From contig NZ_FZPH01000005.1 in assembly GCF_900188485.1 (NCBI RefSeq), positions 1-64,000 of the forward strand: DNA of 64,000 nucleotides, in the 5' to 3' direction. Source of the stretch: Asanoa hainanensis (GTDB lineage: Bacteria > Actinomycetota > Actinomycetes > Mycobacteriales > Micromonosporaceae). Shown here in pieces: positions 26,376 through 34,758 of the stretch (position 1 is its first letter; every line of letters starts with the position of its first letter). The position numbers and the translations under genes are program-made. The notes beneath the pieces were generated by a model, which ran no database searches, was not told the origin of the DNA, and was given only the letters and a program-made list of their open reading frames with translations.

Positions 26376-27545
26376 GTGCTCGCCGTACTCTCTCCTGGCC
26401 AGGGCTCGCAGAAGCCCGGTTTCCTCGCACCCTGGCTCGAACTCCCGGGTGCCGAGGCCCGCCTCCGTTGGTGGTCGGCACTCTCCGGAGTCGACCTGGT
26501 CCACCTCGGCACGCAGGCCGACGCCGACGAGATCAAGGACACGGCGCGCACCCAGCCGCTCCTGGTCGCCGCCGCGCTGCTCGCCGCCGAGCGGCTGCCG
26601 ATGCACGACGTCTCGGTCGTCGCGGGCCACAGCGTCGGCGAGCTCGGCGCCGCGACGCTCGGCGGGGCGCTGTCAGCCGAGGCCGCGGTGACGCTCGCCG
26701 GGGTCCGCGGCCGCGAGATGGCCGCCGCCTGCGCGTTGGAGCCCACCGGCATGTCCGCGGTGCTCGGCGGCGACCCCGCCGAGGTGCTCGCCGCGATCGA
26801 GACCCACGGCCTCTACCCGGCCAACCGCAACGGTGCGGGCCAGGTCGTCGCCGCCGGCGCGATCGACGCGCTGGCCAAGCTCGCCGCCGAACCACCGGCC
26901 AAGGCGCGGGTCATCGCGCTGTCGGTGGCCGGCGCCTTCCACACCCCGTTCATGGCCCCCGCCGAACAGGCGCTCGCGGCCGTCGCGGCCGGCATCACCC
27001 CCGCCGACCCGACCCGGATCCTGCTGTCGAACCTCGACGGCGCCGCCGTCGCCCACGGGCGCGAGCTGCTCACGCGGCTGGTGCGCCAGGTCACCGCGCC
27101 GGTCCGGTGGGACCTGTGCATGCGTACCCTCGCGGACCTCGGTGTGACCGCCGTGATCGAGCTTCCGCCCGCGGGCACCCTGGCCGGGCTGATCAAGCGT
27201 GAGCTCAAGGCCAACGGCATCGAGATCGTGACCCTCAACACGCCCGACGACCTGCCGGCCGCGCGCGACCTGGTCGCCCGCCACGGCACCGCGCCCAGTC
27301 ACGAGCCCAGTCCGCAGTTCCGGGTCGTCGTCGCCGGCACCGCCGGCCTGTTCCTCCCGGTCGACGGCCTGGCCGAAGGCGATAGCGTACGTACTGGTCA
27401 GATCATCGGGCACGTCTCCACTCGGCAGGGCCCGGTCGAGGTCGCCGCGCACGGTGACGGCCTGCTGACCGAATGGCTCGCCCATCACGACGACCCGGTC
27501 GCACCGGGCCAGCCGCTCGCGCGCATCGGAGGACATCCCGCATGA
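26376..27545 (+). CDS. fabD: Malonyl-CoA:ACP transacylase with extra C-terminal hammerhead-like domain
   Basis: FabD moves malonyl from CoA to ACP. The active-site Ser lies in VVAGHSVGELGAA near residue 88, the first motif in LSPGQGSQKPGFL near 5-17, and the catalytic His in AGAFHTPFM near 190. At 389 residues it is about 75-80 longer than usual FabD. The tail, from FRVVVAGTAGLFLP near 313, has the GD-x-V-x-x-GQ-x-IG and GDGLLTEWL...PVAPGQPLARIG layout of biotinyl/lipoyl domains, but the modified Lys position reads STRQGP. It starts at GTG 26376, and its stop overlaps fabH by four bases (ATGA). Confidence 0.92.
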   Translation: MLAVLSPGQGSQKPGFLAPWLELPGAEARLRWWSALSGVDLVHLGTQADADEIKDTARTQPLLVAAALLAAERLPMHDVSVVAGHSVGELGAATLGGALSAEAAVTLAGVRGREMAAACALEPTGMSAVLGGDPAEVLAAIETHGLYPANRNGAGQVVAAGAIDALAKLAAEPPAKARVIALSVAGAFHTPFMAPAEQALAAVAAGITPADPTRILLSNLDGAAVAHGRELLTRLVRQVTAPVRWDLCMRTLADLGVTAVIELPPAGTLAGLIKRELKANGIEIVTLNTPDDLPAARDLVARHGTAPSHEPSPQFRVVVAGTAGLFLPVDGLAEGDSVRTGQIIGHVSTRQGPVEVAAHGDGLLTEWLAHHDDPVAPGQPLARIGGHPA

Positions 27546-28486
27546 CAGGCTCCCGCATCCTCGCTTTCGGCCACTACCAGCCGTCGCGGGTGCTCACCAA
27601 CGACGACCTGGCCCAGATCGTCGACACCAACGACGAGTGGATCCGCGACCGGGTCGGCATCGCCACCCGCCGGATCGCCGACAGCGAGACGGTCGCCGAC
27701 ATGGCCGGGTTCGCGGCCGAGAAGGCGCTCGCCAACGCCGGCCTCACCCCGTCCGACATCGACCTCGTCGTGGTCGCCACCTGCAGCTCCGTCGACCGCA
27801 GCCCGAACGTGGCCTGCCGCGTCGCCGCCAAGCTGGGCATCAACGCCCCCGGCGCCTACGACATCAACACCGCGTGCTCCGGCTTCTCGTACGCGCTGGG
27901 CACCGTCGACCACGCGATCCGCGCCGGTGCGGCCCGCAACGCCCTGGTCATCGGCGCCGAGAAGCTCTCCGACTTCACCGACTGGACCGACCGCTCGACC
28001 TGCATCATCTTCGGCGACGGCGCGGGCGCGGCAGTGGTCACGGCGGCCGCCGAGGACGAGGCGCCCGGCGTCGGCCCGGTCATCTGGGGCTCGGTGCCGG
28101 AGAAGTCCGACGCCGTCCGGATCGAGGGCTGGCGCCCGTACATCCAGCAGGAGGGCCAGTCGGTGTTCCGCTGGGCGACCACCTCGCTCGCGCCCCTGGC
28201 GCTGCAGGCCTGCGAGCGGGCCGGCGTCACGCCCGAGGAGATCGCGGCGTTCGTGCCGCACCAGGCCAACGCCCGCATCATCGACGGCATCGCCAAGCGG
28301 CTCGGCATGCCGCAGGCGGTCGTCGCCAAGGACATCGTCGAGTCCGGCAACACGTCGGCCGCGAGCGTGCCGCTGGCCCTGTCGAAGCTGATCGAGCGCC
28401 GCGAGGTGCCCTCCGGCGCACCCGTCCTGCTGTTCGGTTTCGGCGGCGGCCTAACGTACGCCGGGCAGGTTGTTCGCTGCCCGTAA
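27542..28486 (+). CDS. fabH: Beta-ketoacyl-ACP synthase III
   Basis: The 314-residue enzyme condenses an acyl-CoA primer with malonyl-ACP to start fatty acid synthesis. The catalytic triad is visible: Cys112 in DINTACSGFSYAL, His in VPHQANARI near 240, and Asn in SGNTSAASVPL near 270. TNDEWIRDRVGIATRRI near residue 29 is typical. Actinobacterial FabH prefers branched primers, which the fused E1 upstream could help supply. ATG 27542 overlaps the fabD stop. Confidence 0.96.
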   Translation: MTGSRILAFGHYQPSRVLTNDDLAQIVDTNDEWIRDRVGIATRRIADSETVADMAGFAAEKALANAGLTPSDIDLVVVATCSSVDRSPNVACRVAAKLGINAPGAYDINTACSGFSYALGTVDHAIRAGAARNALVIGAEKLSDFTDWTDRSTCIIFGDGAGAAVVTAAAEDEAPGVGPVIWGSVPEKSDAVRIEGWRPYIQQEGQSVFRWATTSLAPLALQACERAGVTPEEIAAFVPHQANARIIDGIAKRLGMPQAVVAKDIVESGNTSAASVPLALSKLIERREVPSGAPVLLFGFGGGLTYAGQVVRCP

Positions 28487-28542
28487 GCGCAAGACACATC
28501 AACACCACCCGAGAGCGTTAAAACCGAAAGGAAAGAAACCCA

Positions 28543-28782
28543 ATGACCCGTGACGAGATCACGTCGGGCCTGGCCGAGATCCTGGAAGAGGTCGCCGGGG
28601 TCAACCCCGACGACGTGGCCGAAGAGAAGTCGTTCACCGACGACCTCGACGTCGACTCGCTGTCCATGGTCGAGGTCGTCGTGGCGGCCGAGGAGAAGTT
28701 CGGCGTCAAGATCCCCGACAACGAGGTGCAGAACCTCAAGAGCGTGGGCGACGCCGTCACCTACATCGAGTCGAACCTCTGA
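28543..28782 (+). CDS. acpP: Acyl carrier protein
   Basis: The 79-residue acidic ACP carries the growing chain on 4'-phosphopantetheine at Ser39 in DDLDVDSLSMVEVV. Length and helix pattern are normal. GAAAGGAAAG precedes the ATG. It follows fabH by 56 bp and is separated from fabF by one base, consistent with a fabDHPF operon. Confidence 0.97.
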   Translation: MTRDEITSGLAEILEEVAGVNPDDVAEEKSFTDDLDVDSLSMVEVVVAAEEKFGVKIPDNEVQNLKSVGDAVTYIESNL

Positions 28783-28783
28783 C

Positions 28784-30010
28784 ATGAGTCGCACCGACGT
28801 CGTCGTCACCGGGCTCGGAGCGACGACCCCGCTCGGCGGGGACGTCGCGTCGACCTGGGACGCCATGCTGGCCGGCCGCTCCGGGGTGGGTCCGCTCACC
28901 CAGGAGTGGGCCGGCCAACTGTCGGTCCGGATCGCCGCGCAACTCGCGGTCGAGCCGTCCGAGAAGATCGACCGGGTCAAGCTCCGCCGGCTCGACCGGT
29001 CCGAGGCGATCGCCCTGATCGCCGCGCACGAGGCCTGGGCCGACGCCGGCCTGGCCGACACCGGGCTCGACCCGGAGCGGCTCGGGGTCAGCATCGGGTC
29101 GGGCATAGGGGGTGCGACCACCCTGCTCGCCCAGGACGACATCCTGGAGGCCTCCGGGCCGCGCCGGGTCTCCCCGCACACCGTGCCGATGCTCATGCCG
29201 AACGGTCCGGCCGCCTGGGTCGGGCTCGAGCTCGGCGCACAGGCCGGCGTCCACTCGGTCGCCAGCGCCTGCGCGACCGGCGCCGAGGCGATCGCGCTCG
29301 GCCTCGACATGATCCGCGCCGGCCGGGCCGACGTGGTCGTGGCCGGCGGCACCGAGGCGGTCATCCACCCCCTGCCGATCGCCGGTTTCGCCTCGATGCG
29401 GGCCATGTCGACCCGCAACGACGACCCGGAGCGGGCGTCCCGGCCCTGGGACAAGGGCCGCGACGGCTTCGTGCTGGGGGAGGGCGCCGGGGTCGTCGTG
29501 CTGGAGCGTGCCGACCACGCCGCCGCGCGCGGCGCGCACGTCTACGCCCGACTCGCCGGTGCCGGCCTCACCTCCGACGGCTACGACATCGTCCAGCCGC
29601 ACCCGGAGGGCCGCGGCGCGATCCGCGCCATCGCCAAGGCGATCGCCGACGCCGGCATCGCCAAGGGCGACATCGTCCACGTCAACGCGCACGCCACCTC
29701 CACCCCTGTGGGTGACGTCGCGGAGATCGCCGCACTGCACGCCGCGCTCGGGGACCATCCTGTGATCACCGCGACCAAGTCGATGACCGGGCACCTGCTC
29801 GGCGCGGCCGGCGCGTTGGAGTCGATCGCGTCGATCCTGGCCATCCGCGACAGCGTGGTGCCGCCGACGATCAACCTCGACGACCCCGACGACAAGCTCG
29901 ACATGGACGTGGCCGCGCACAAGGCGCGACCGCTGGACATTCCGGCGGTGCTGAACAACTCGTTCGGCTTCGGTGGGCACAACGTGGCACTGGTGTTCAC
30001 CCGCGGGTGA
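28784..30010 (+). CDS. fabF: Beta-ketoacyl-ACP synthase II
   Basis: The 408-residue elongating condensing enzyme has Cys163 in SVASACATGAEA, the first His in NAHATSTPVGD near 305 and the second in KSMTGHLLGAAGA near 335, forming the C-H-H triad. The start ATG lies one base after the acpP stop. No second synthase like mycobacterial kasB follows. Product length and chain selectivity cannot be read from the sequence. Confidence 0.95.
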   Translation: MSRTDVVVTGLGATTPLGGDVASTWDAMLAGRSGVGPLTQEWAGQLSVRIAAQLAVEPSEKIDRVKLRRLDRSEAIALIAAHEAWADAGLADTGLDPERLGVSIGSGIGGATTLLAQDDILEASGPRRVSPHTVPMLMPNGPAAWVGLELGAQAGVHSVASACATGAEAIALGLDMIRAGRADVVVAGGTEAVIHPLPIAGFASMRAMSTRNDDPERASRPWDKGRDGFVLGEGAGVVVLERADHAAARGAHVYARLAGAGLTSDGYDIVQPHPEGRGAIRAIAKAIADAGIAKGDIVHVNAHATSTPVGDVAEIAALHAALGDHPVITATKSMTGHLLGAAGALESIASILAIRDSVVPPTINLDDPDDKLDMDVAAHKARPLDIPAVLNNSFGFGGHNVALVFTRG

Positions 30011-30040
30011 TCATCGGGCCGCACCAACGGGGGGATTGCG

Positions 30041-31459
30041 GTGACCAGGAGCATGGCGCTCGATGAACAGGCCGGGGACTATCGGGACCCGGAGGTACGG
30101 CTGAGGGCCCTGTTCGACCAAGGCACCCTGCGCCTGGTCGCACCCCGCGACGACTCCGGCGTGCTCGCCGCCCGCGGCGAGATCGACGGAACCCCGGCGA
30201 TCGCGTACGCCACGGACGCCACCCGGATGGGCGGCGCGATGGGCAGCGAGGGCTGCCGGCACATCGTCGGTGCGATCGACGCCGCCATCACCGAGCGCGT
30301 GCCGGTGCTCGGGCTCTGGCACTCTGGCGGCGCGCGGCTGGCCGAGGGCGTGGTCGCGCTCGACGCGGTCGGCCAGGTCTTCGCGGCCATGGTCCGGGCG
30401 TCCGGCCGGATTCCGCAGATCTCCGTGGTGCTCGGCCCGGCGGCCGGCGGTGCCGCCTACGGGCCGGCGCTGACCGACGTCGTGGTGATGAGCGGCGCCG
30501 GCCGGATCTTCGTGACCGGCCCCGAGGTCGTCCGCAGCGTCACGGGCGAGCAGGTCGACATGGAACGCCTCGGTGGCCCCGAGCCGCACGGCCGGCGCTC
30601 CGGCGTCGTGCACGTGACCACCAAGGACGACGACTCGGCGCTGGGCGAGGCGCGCAAGCTGGCCGCCCTGCTCGGCCACCAGGGCCGGATCTCACCGGCC
30701 GACATCGCCGTCGACGACCCCGCGCACGACCTGACCGGCACCATGCCGGAGGCGGCCAACCGGGCGTACGACGTGAAGCCCGTGGTCTCCGCCCTGCTGG
30801 ACGAGCCCGGCGTGGAGCTCCACGCCAAGTGGGCCCCGAACGTCGTCACGACCCTGGGGCGCTTCGGCGGGCGCACGGTCGGCGTGATCGCCAACAACCC
30901 GCTGCGGCTGGGCGGCTGCCTGGACGCGGCCAGCGCTGAGAAGGCCGCCCGGTTCGTCCGGATGTGTGACGCGCTGGGCGTGCCGCTGGTCGTGCTGGTC
31001 GACGTGCCGGGCTACCTGCCCGGCCTCGGCCAGGAGTGGGACGGCGTGGTGCGCCGCGGCGCCAAGCTGCTGCACGCGTTCGCGGAGGCCGTCGTGCCCC
31101 GGGTGACGCTGGTGACCAGGAAGGCATATGGAGGCGCGTACATCGCGATGAACTCCCGCTCGCTGGGCGCCACCGCGGTGTTCGCCTGGCCCAACGCGGA
31201 GATCGCGGTGATGGGCGCGTCGGCCGCCGTCAACGTGCTGCACCGCAAGAAGCTCGCCGCCGCGCCGCACGAGGAGCGCGAGGCCCTGCGGGCCCAGCTC
31301 GTCGAGCAGCAGATCAAGGAGGCCGGCGGCGTGCAGCGGGCGCTGGAGATCGGCGTCGTCGACGACGTGCTCGAGCCCGGCGAGACCCGGCGCCGGCTGG
31401 CCGAGGCCCTGGCGGCCGCTCCGGCCGCGCGCGGCGGGCACGGGAACATCCCGCTCTAG
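30041..31459 (+). CDS. Acyl-CoA carboxylase beta (carboxyltransferase) subunit, AccD6-like
   Basis: The 472-residue carboxyltransferase moves CO2 from carboxybiotin to acetyl- or propionyl-CoA. The N-terminal half has VLGLWHSGGARLAEGV near 88-104 and GPAAGGAAYGPALTD near 131; the C-terminal half has LVDVPGYLPGLGQEWDGV near 320 and RKAYGGAYIAMNS near 360. Both crotonase-like CoA sites are present. Its place after fabF matches accD6 in mycobacteria and suggests malonyl-CoA supply. GTG 30041 or ATG 30053 may start it. The biotin carboxylase alpha subunit is not in the window. Confidence 0.88.
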   Translation: MTRSMALDEQAGDYRDPEVRLRALFDQGTLRLVAPRDDSGVLAARGEIDGTPAIAYATDATRMGGAMGSEGCRHIVGAIDAAITERVPVLGLWHSGGARLAEGVVALDAVGQVFAAMVRASGRIPQISVVLGPAAGGAAYGPALTDVVVMSGAGRIFVTGPEVVRSVTGEQVDMERLGGPEPHGRRSGVVHVTTKDDDSALGEARKLAALLGHQGRISPADIAVDDPAHDLTGTMPEAANRAYDVKPVVSALLDEPGVELHAKWAPNVVTTLGRFGGRTVGVIANNPLRLGGCLDAASAEKAARFVRMCDALGVPLVVLVDVPGYLPGLGQEWDGVVRRGAKLLHAFAEAVVPRVTLVTRKAYGGAYIAMNSRSLGATAVFAWPNAEIAVMGASAAVNVLHRKKLAAAPHEEREALRAQLVEQQIKEAGGVQRALEIGVVDDVLEPGETRRRLAEALAAAPAARGGHGNIPL

Positions 31460-31623
31460 CGCCTGTTGCGCGGGTGGTTCTTGCCCATGCGCTCGTTGCC
31501 CCGCCGGTAGTTGCCCGTCCACCGGGCCATCACGCCCTGCGGGTCGGCGTCGACCTCGGCCAGGAACTCGGCGGCGCGGCCACCACGCAGCGTGGTCGCG
31601 GCCCGGCCGTGGTGGAAGATCAC
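31456..31623 (-). CDS. Small basic conserved protein
   Basis: A 55-residue product reads from GTG 31623: an IFHHGRAATTLRGGRAAEFL start, then DPQGVMARWTGNYRRGNER and a KNHPRNRR tail. I recall similar short basic proteins in actinomycetes with the GNYRRGNER-type core. It overlaps the last four bases of the accD-like gene, convergent. The start codon is uncertain. Function unknown; the basic tail suggests nucleic acid contact. Confidence 0.55.
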   Translation of the reverse strand: MIFHHGRAATTLRGGRAAEFLAEVDADPQGVMARWTGNYRRGNERMGKNHPRNRR

Positions 31624-31689
31624 AACCGATCCGTCAGCGCGCTCGTTGTCCGCGGAGGCTTTTCCGGGCGGCGTAATAGGGTGAGTGCC

Positions 31690-32388
31690 GTGGAAGCGAC
31701 CGAGATCCGCAAGCTGGCCGCGCTCGAGGACCGCCACTGGTGGTACGCCGAGCGCCGGGCACTGCTGGCCCGCGCGCTGAAAGGCCTCGGCGCTCCCGGC
31801 GCGGCGCTCGACATCGGCGCGGCCGGCGGTGGCAACACCCGCGTGCTGCGCGCGCACGGCTGGCGCCCGGTGGCGCTCGAATACAGCACCGAGGGTGCCG
31901 AGGTGGCCCGCGAGCGCGGGCTGTCGGTGATGCGGGCCGACGCCCGGCGGCTCCCGGTCGGCACGGGTGCGCTCGACCTGGTGACCGCGTTTGACGTGCT
32001 GGAGCACATCGACGAGGACCACGAGGCCACGGCGGAGATCTTCCGGGTCCTGCGGCCGGGTGGCACGCTGCTGGTGGCCGTACCCGCCGACATGAAGCTC
32101 TGGTCCGCACACGACGTGGCCGTCGGTCACGTCCGCCGCTACGACCGCGAAGGCCTGCGCGCGGTCGTCGAGAAGGCCGGGCTGGTCGTCGACGAGCTGT
32201 GGAGCTGGAACGTGCTGCTTCGCCCGATCGCGGCCTGGCGCCGGCGCACCTCCACCGGCAGCGACCTCGACGACATCGCCGCCCCCGTCAACCTGGGCCT
32301 GCGTGCGGTGGTGGCGACCGAACGCTATCTTCCGGTGAAGTCGTTGCCCGGCGTCTCGCTGATGCTGCGCGCCCACCGTCCCGAATAG
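31690..32388 (+). CDS. Class I SAM-dependent methyltransferase
   Basis: The 232-residue enzyme has motif I ALDIGAAGGGNTRVL near residue 38, and FDVLEHIDEDHEATAEIF and LRPGGTLLVAVPADMKLW near 105-135, typical of methyltransferases acting on lipids or sugars. GTG 31690 is preferred (GGTGAG before it); GTG 31681 is in frame too. It is followed after 13 bp by a second methyltransferase, so the two may act in sequence. Substrate unknown. Confidence 0.8.
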   Translation: MEATEIRKLAALEDRHWWYAERRALLARALKGLGAPGAALDIGAAGGGNTRVLRAHGWRPVALEYSTEGAEVARERGLSVMRADARRLPVGTGALDLVTAFDVLEHIDEDHEATAEIFRVLRPGGTLLVAVPADMKLWSAHDVAVGHVRRYDREGLRAVVEKAGLVVDELWSWNVLLRPIAAWRRRTSTGSDLDDIAAPVNLGLRAVVATERYLPVKSLPGVSLMLRAHRPE

Positions 32389-32401
32389 GAGACCCGTCCC
32401 C

Positions 32402-33031
32402 GTGCTGGCCCCGCTCAAGAACCTGCTCGGCAACGTCACGATGTACGTGGCCCTGCAGAAGGCGCTCGGCTCCGACCGCCTGCGCTACCGCTGCCTGGCC
32501 GAACTCGACCTGCACGACGGCGACACGGTGATCGACGTGGGCTGCGGACCGGCGTACTACTTCGACCGGCTGCCGGCGGTGACCTACTTCGGCTTCGACA
32601 CGTCGGAGCGGTACATCGCGCACGCCTCGGCCCGCTACGGCTCGCCGCGGGCGACGTTCTCCACGGAGATCTTCGGCGAGCGGCACCTGGGTGTGCTGCC
32701 GCCGGCCAACGCGGTGCTGCTGCTCGGCCTGCTGCACCACCTCTCCGACGAGGACTCGCGGTCGCTGCTGCGGGTCGCGTCGCAGGCCCTCGCCCCCGGC
32801 GGGCGGGTGATCGCGGTCGACACCTGCTACGCGCCGGGCCAGGGCCGGGTGTCGAAGTGGATGAGCGACAACGACCGCGGCGAGCACGTCCGCGAACCGG
32901 CCGCCTTCGAGGCCCTGGCCCGCGAGTCCTTCGCCGACGTGAGCGGCGAGGTCGTCGACGACGCCATCCGCGTCCCGTCCAGCTTCTGGCTGATGCGCAT
33001 GGCCACCCCCCTGCACGTCGCGGCGGCGTAA
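32402..33031 (+). CDS. Second class I SAM-dependent methyltransferase
   Basis: The 209-residue enzyme has motif I VIDVGCGPAYYFDRLP near residue 44 and VLLLGLLHHLSDEDSRSLL near 103, then APGGRVIAVDTCY. The start GTG follows ATAGGAG closely. It forms a tight pair with the preceding methyltransferase and lies 14 bp before the GHKL ATPase gene. No transmembrane segment is seen. Confidence 0.8.
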   Translation: MLAPLKNLLGNVTMYVALQKALGSDRLRYRCLAELDLHDGDTVIDVGCGPAYYFDRLPAVTYFGFDTSERYIAHASARYGSPRATFSTEIFGERHLGVLPPANAVLLLGLLHHLSDEDSRSLLRVASQALAPGGRVIAVDTCYAPGQGRVSKWMSDNDRGEHVREPAAFEALARESFADVSGEVVDDAIRVPSSFWLMRMATPLHVAAA

Positions 33032-33045
33032 AGCACGATGCGGTG

Positions 33046-34758
33046 ATGCGCCGTGTGCATCTGGAGGCAGCCGAGGACCACGTGCAACGGCTGGCGCGCC
33101 TGAGCGACCCGCTGGGCGCGGTCAAGGAGCTGGTCTGGAACGCGCTCGACGCGGACGCGACCCGGGTCGACGTGGTGTTGCACCGGTCGCCGCTCGGTGC
33201 GGTCGAGCGGGTGACGGTGCGCGACGACGGCACCGGCATGGCTCCCGAGGCCCTGGCCGCCGCGTTCGACCGGATCGGTGGCTCCTGGAAGAAGTGGACC
33301 GCCGGCACGCTGCTCAAACAGCGGACCCTGCACGGCAGCAACGGGCAAGGACGGCTCCGGGCGTACGCGCTCGGCGACCACCTGCGCTGGACCACCGTGG
33401 CCGACGGCGTGGGCGGCCGGTCCCGGACCGAGGTGAGCGCGCACGCCGGGGCGCGCAACGACTTCCTGATCGGCGACAGCGAGCCCACCCGCTCCCCCAC
33501 CGGCACCCTGGTCGAGGCGTGGGGCAAGCAGTCGCCCCGGCTCGACCGGCTGGCGCTGCGGGCCAACCACCGCCGCCTGACCACCGAGCTCGCGCCGTAC
33601 CTGACCGCGTACCCGGAGGTCACCGTCGTCTACGACGGCGTGGCGGTCGACCCGCGCACGTCGGTGCAGCGGACCACCGTCTACCCGCTGAGCTTCGCCG
33701 ACGGCGAGGAAGCCGCGCTCAAGGTGATCGAGTGGTCGTCGCCGGTCGACCGCGAGCTGCACCTGTGCGACCAGCACGGGATCCCCGTCGGGTCGGTCGA
33801 CGTCGGCATCCGGGCGCCCGGGTTCGACTTCACCGCGTACGTGCTGTGGCACGCCACCGCCGACCACGTGGGTGACGTGCACCTCGGCGACGGGCACGAC
33901 AGCGAGGTCACCGCGCTCGTCGCGGCGGCGCGGGAGCAGCTGCGAGCGCATTTCCGGGGCAGGGCGGACGACCGCCGCCGGGAGGTCGTCGAGTCGTGGC
34001 GCACCGCGGGCGACTACCCGTACAACGGCGACGGTGGCCTCGAACAGGAGACGTTCGACCTCGTCGCGACCACCGTGCACCGGCACATCCCCCGGCGGGG
34101 CAACCAGCGGCGGGCCACCCTGGCGTTGTTGCGCGAGGTGCTGCGCGCCCGGCCGGACCGGGTCGCCGACCTGCTGGGCACGATCTTCAAGCTCTCCGAC
34201 GACGACCGGTCGCAGCTCGACCGGGTGCTGCGGGAGACCGACCGGGAGATCCGGGCCGCGACCACCGTCGCCGACCGCCTCGAGGTGATCGCCGCGCTGC
34301 GGAGGCTCACGGCGGACGGCGCCTCGCCGGATCCGCTCCGGGCGGTGCTGGCGGACAACGCCTGGGTGTTCGGCGAGCGGCACGGGCTGCTGGCCGCCGA
34401 CCGTACCCTCGACGTGGTCCTGGACCGGCACGCCGGACCCGACGCCGACCTGCTGGTCGCCCGGACCCGCCGAGAGCACGAACGCCTCCAGCACCTGGTC
34501 GTCCTCGGGTCCGACAAGGCGGGTGCCAAGGACCTGACCCAGCTGCGGGCGTACGCGGAAGCGGTCGCGGCCGACACCCGGTACCGCGGCATCCGGGTCG
34601 ACTGGGAGGTCTGGCTGGTCGTCGGCACCTCGGAAGTCGGCGGGACCGGCGGCGGCGTCCGCGTGCGCACCTGGAACGAGGTGCTGCTCGAGTGCACCGA
34701 CCGGGTCCGCTTCTTCGAGCAGAGCGCGGCCTATCCGGATCGGGCCCGGCGGGCCTGA
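33046..34758 (+). CDS. GHKL (HSP90-like) ATPase with degenerate nuclease-like C-terminal domain
   Basis: The 570-residue protein has an N-terminal GHKL ATPase: N box AVKELVWNALDADAT (25-39), G1 DDGTGM near 60, and a lid GSNGQGRLRAYALG (97-110). The C-terminal part matches a family of ATPase-nuclease fusions, with LADNAWVFGERHGLL near 435, DADLLVART near 465, and AKDLTQLRAYAEAVAADTRY near 492. In relatives, as I recall them, the strand before this last block reads VVELKRP (PD-(D/E)XK type). Here it reads VVLGSDKAG, so the catalytic Glu and Lys are missing. Such proteins are thought to act in defence or stress. The 3' end overlaps the channel gene by 28 bp. Confidence 0.75.
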   Translation: MRRVHLEAAEDHVQRLARLSDPLGAVKELVWNALDADATRVDVVLHRSPLGAVERVTVRDDGTGMAPEALAAAFDRIGGSWKKWTAGTLLKQRTLHGSNGQGRLRAYALGDHLRWTTVADGVGGRSRTEVSAHAGARNDFLIGDSEPTRSPTGTLVEAWGKQSPRLDRLALRANHRRLTTELAPYLTAYPEVTVVYDGVAVDPRTSVQRTTVYPLSFADGEEAALKVIEWSSPVDRELHLCDQHGIPVGSVDVGIRAPGFDFTAYVLWHATADHVGDVHLGDGHDSEVTALVAAAREQLRAHFRGRADDRRREVVESWRTAGDYPYNGDGGLEQETFDLVATTVHRHIPRRGNQRRATLALLREVLRARPDRVADLLGTIFKLSDDDRSQLDRVLRETDREIRAATTVADRLEVIAALRRLTADGASPDPLRAVLADNAWVFGERHGLLAADRTLDVVLDRHAGPDADLLVARTRREHERLQHLVVLGSDKAGAKDLTQLRAYAEAVAADTRYRGIRVDWEVWLVVGTSEVGGTGGGVRVRTWNEVLLECTDRVRFFEQSAAYPDRARRA

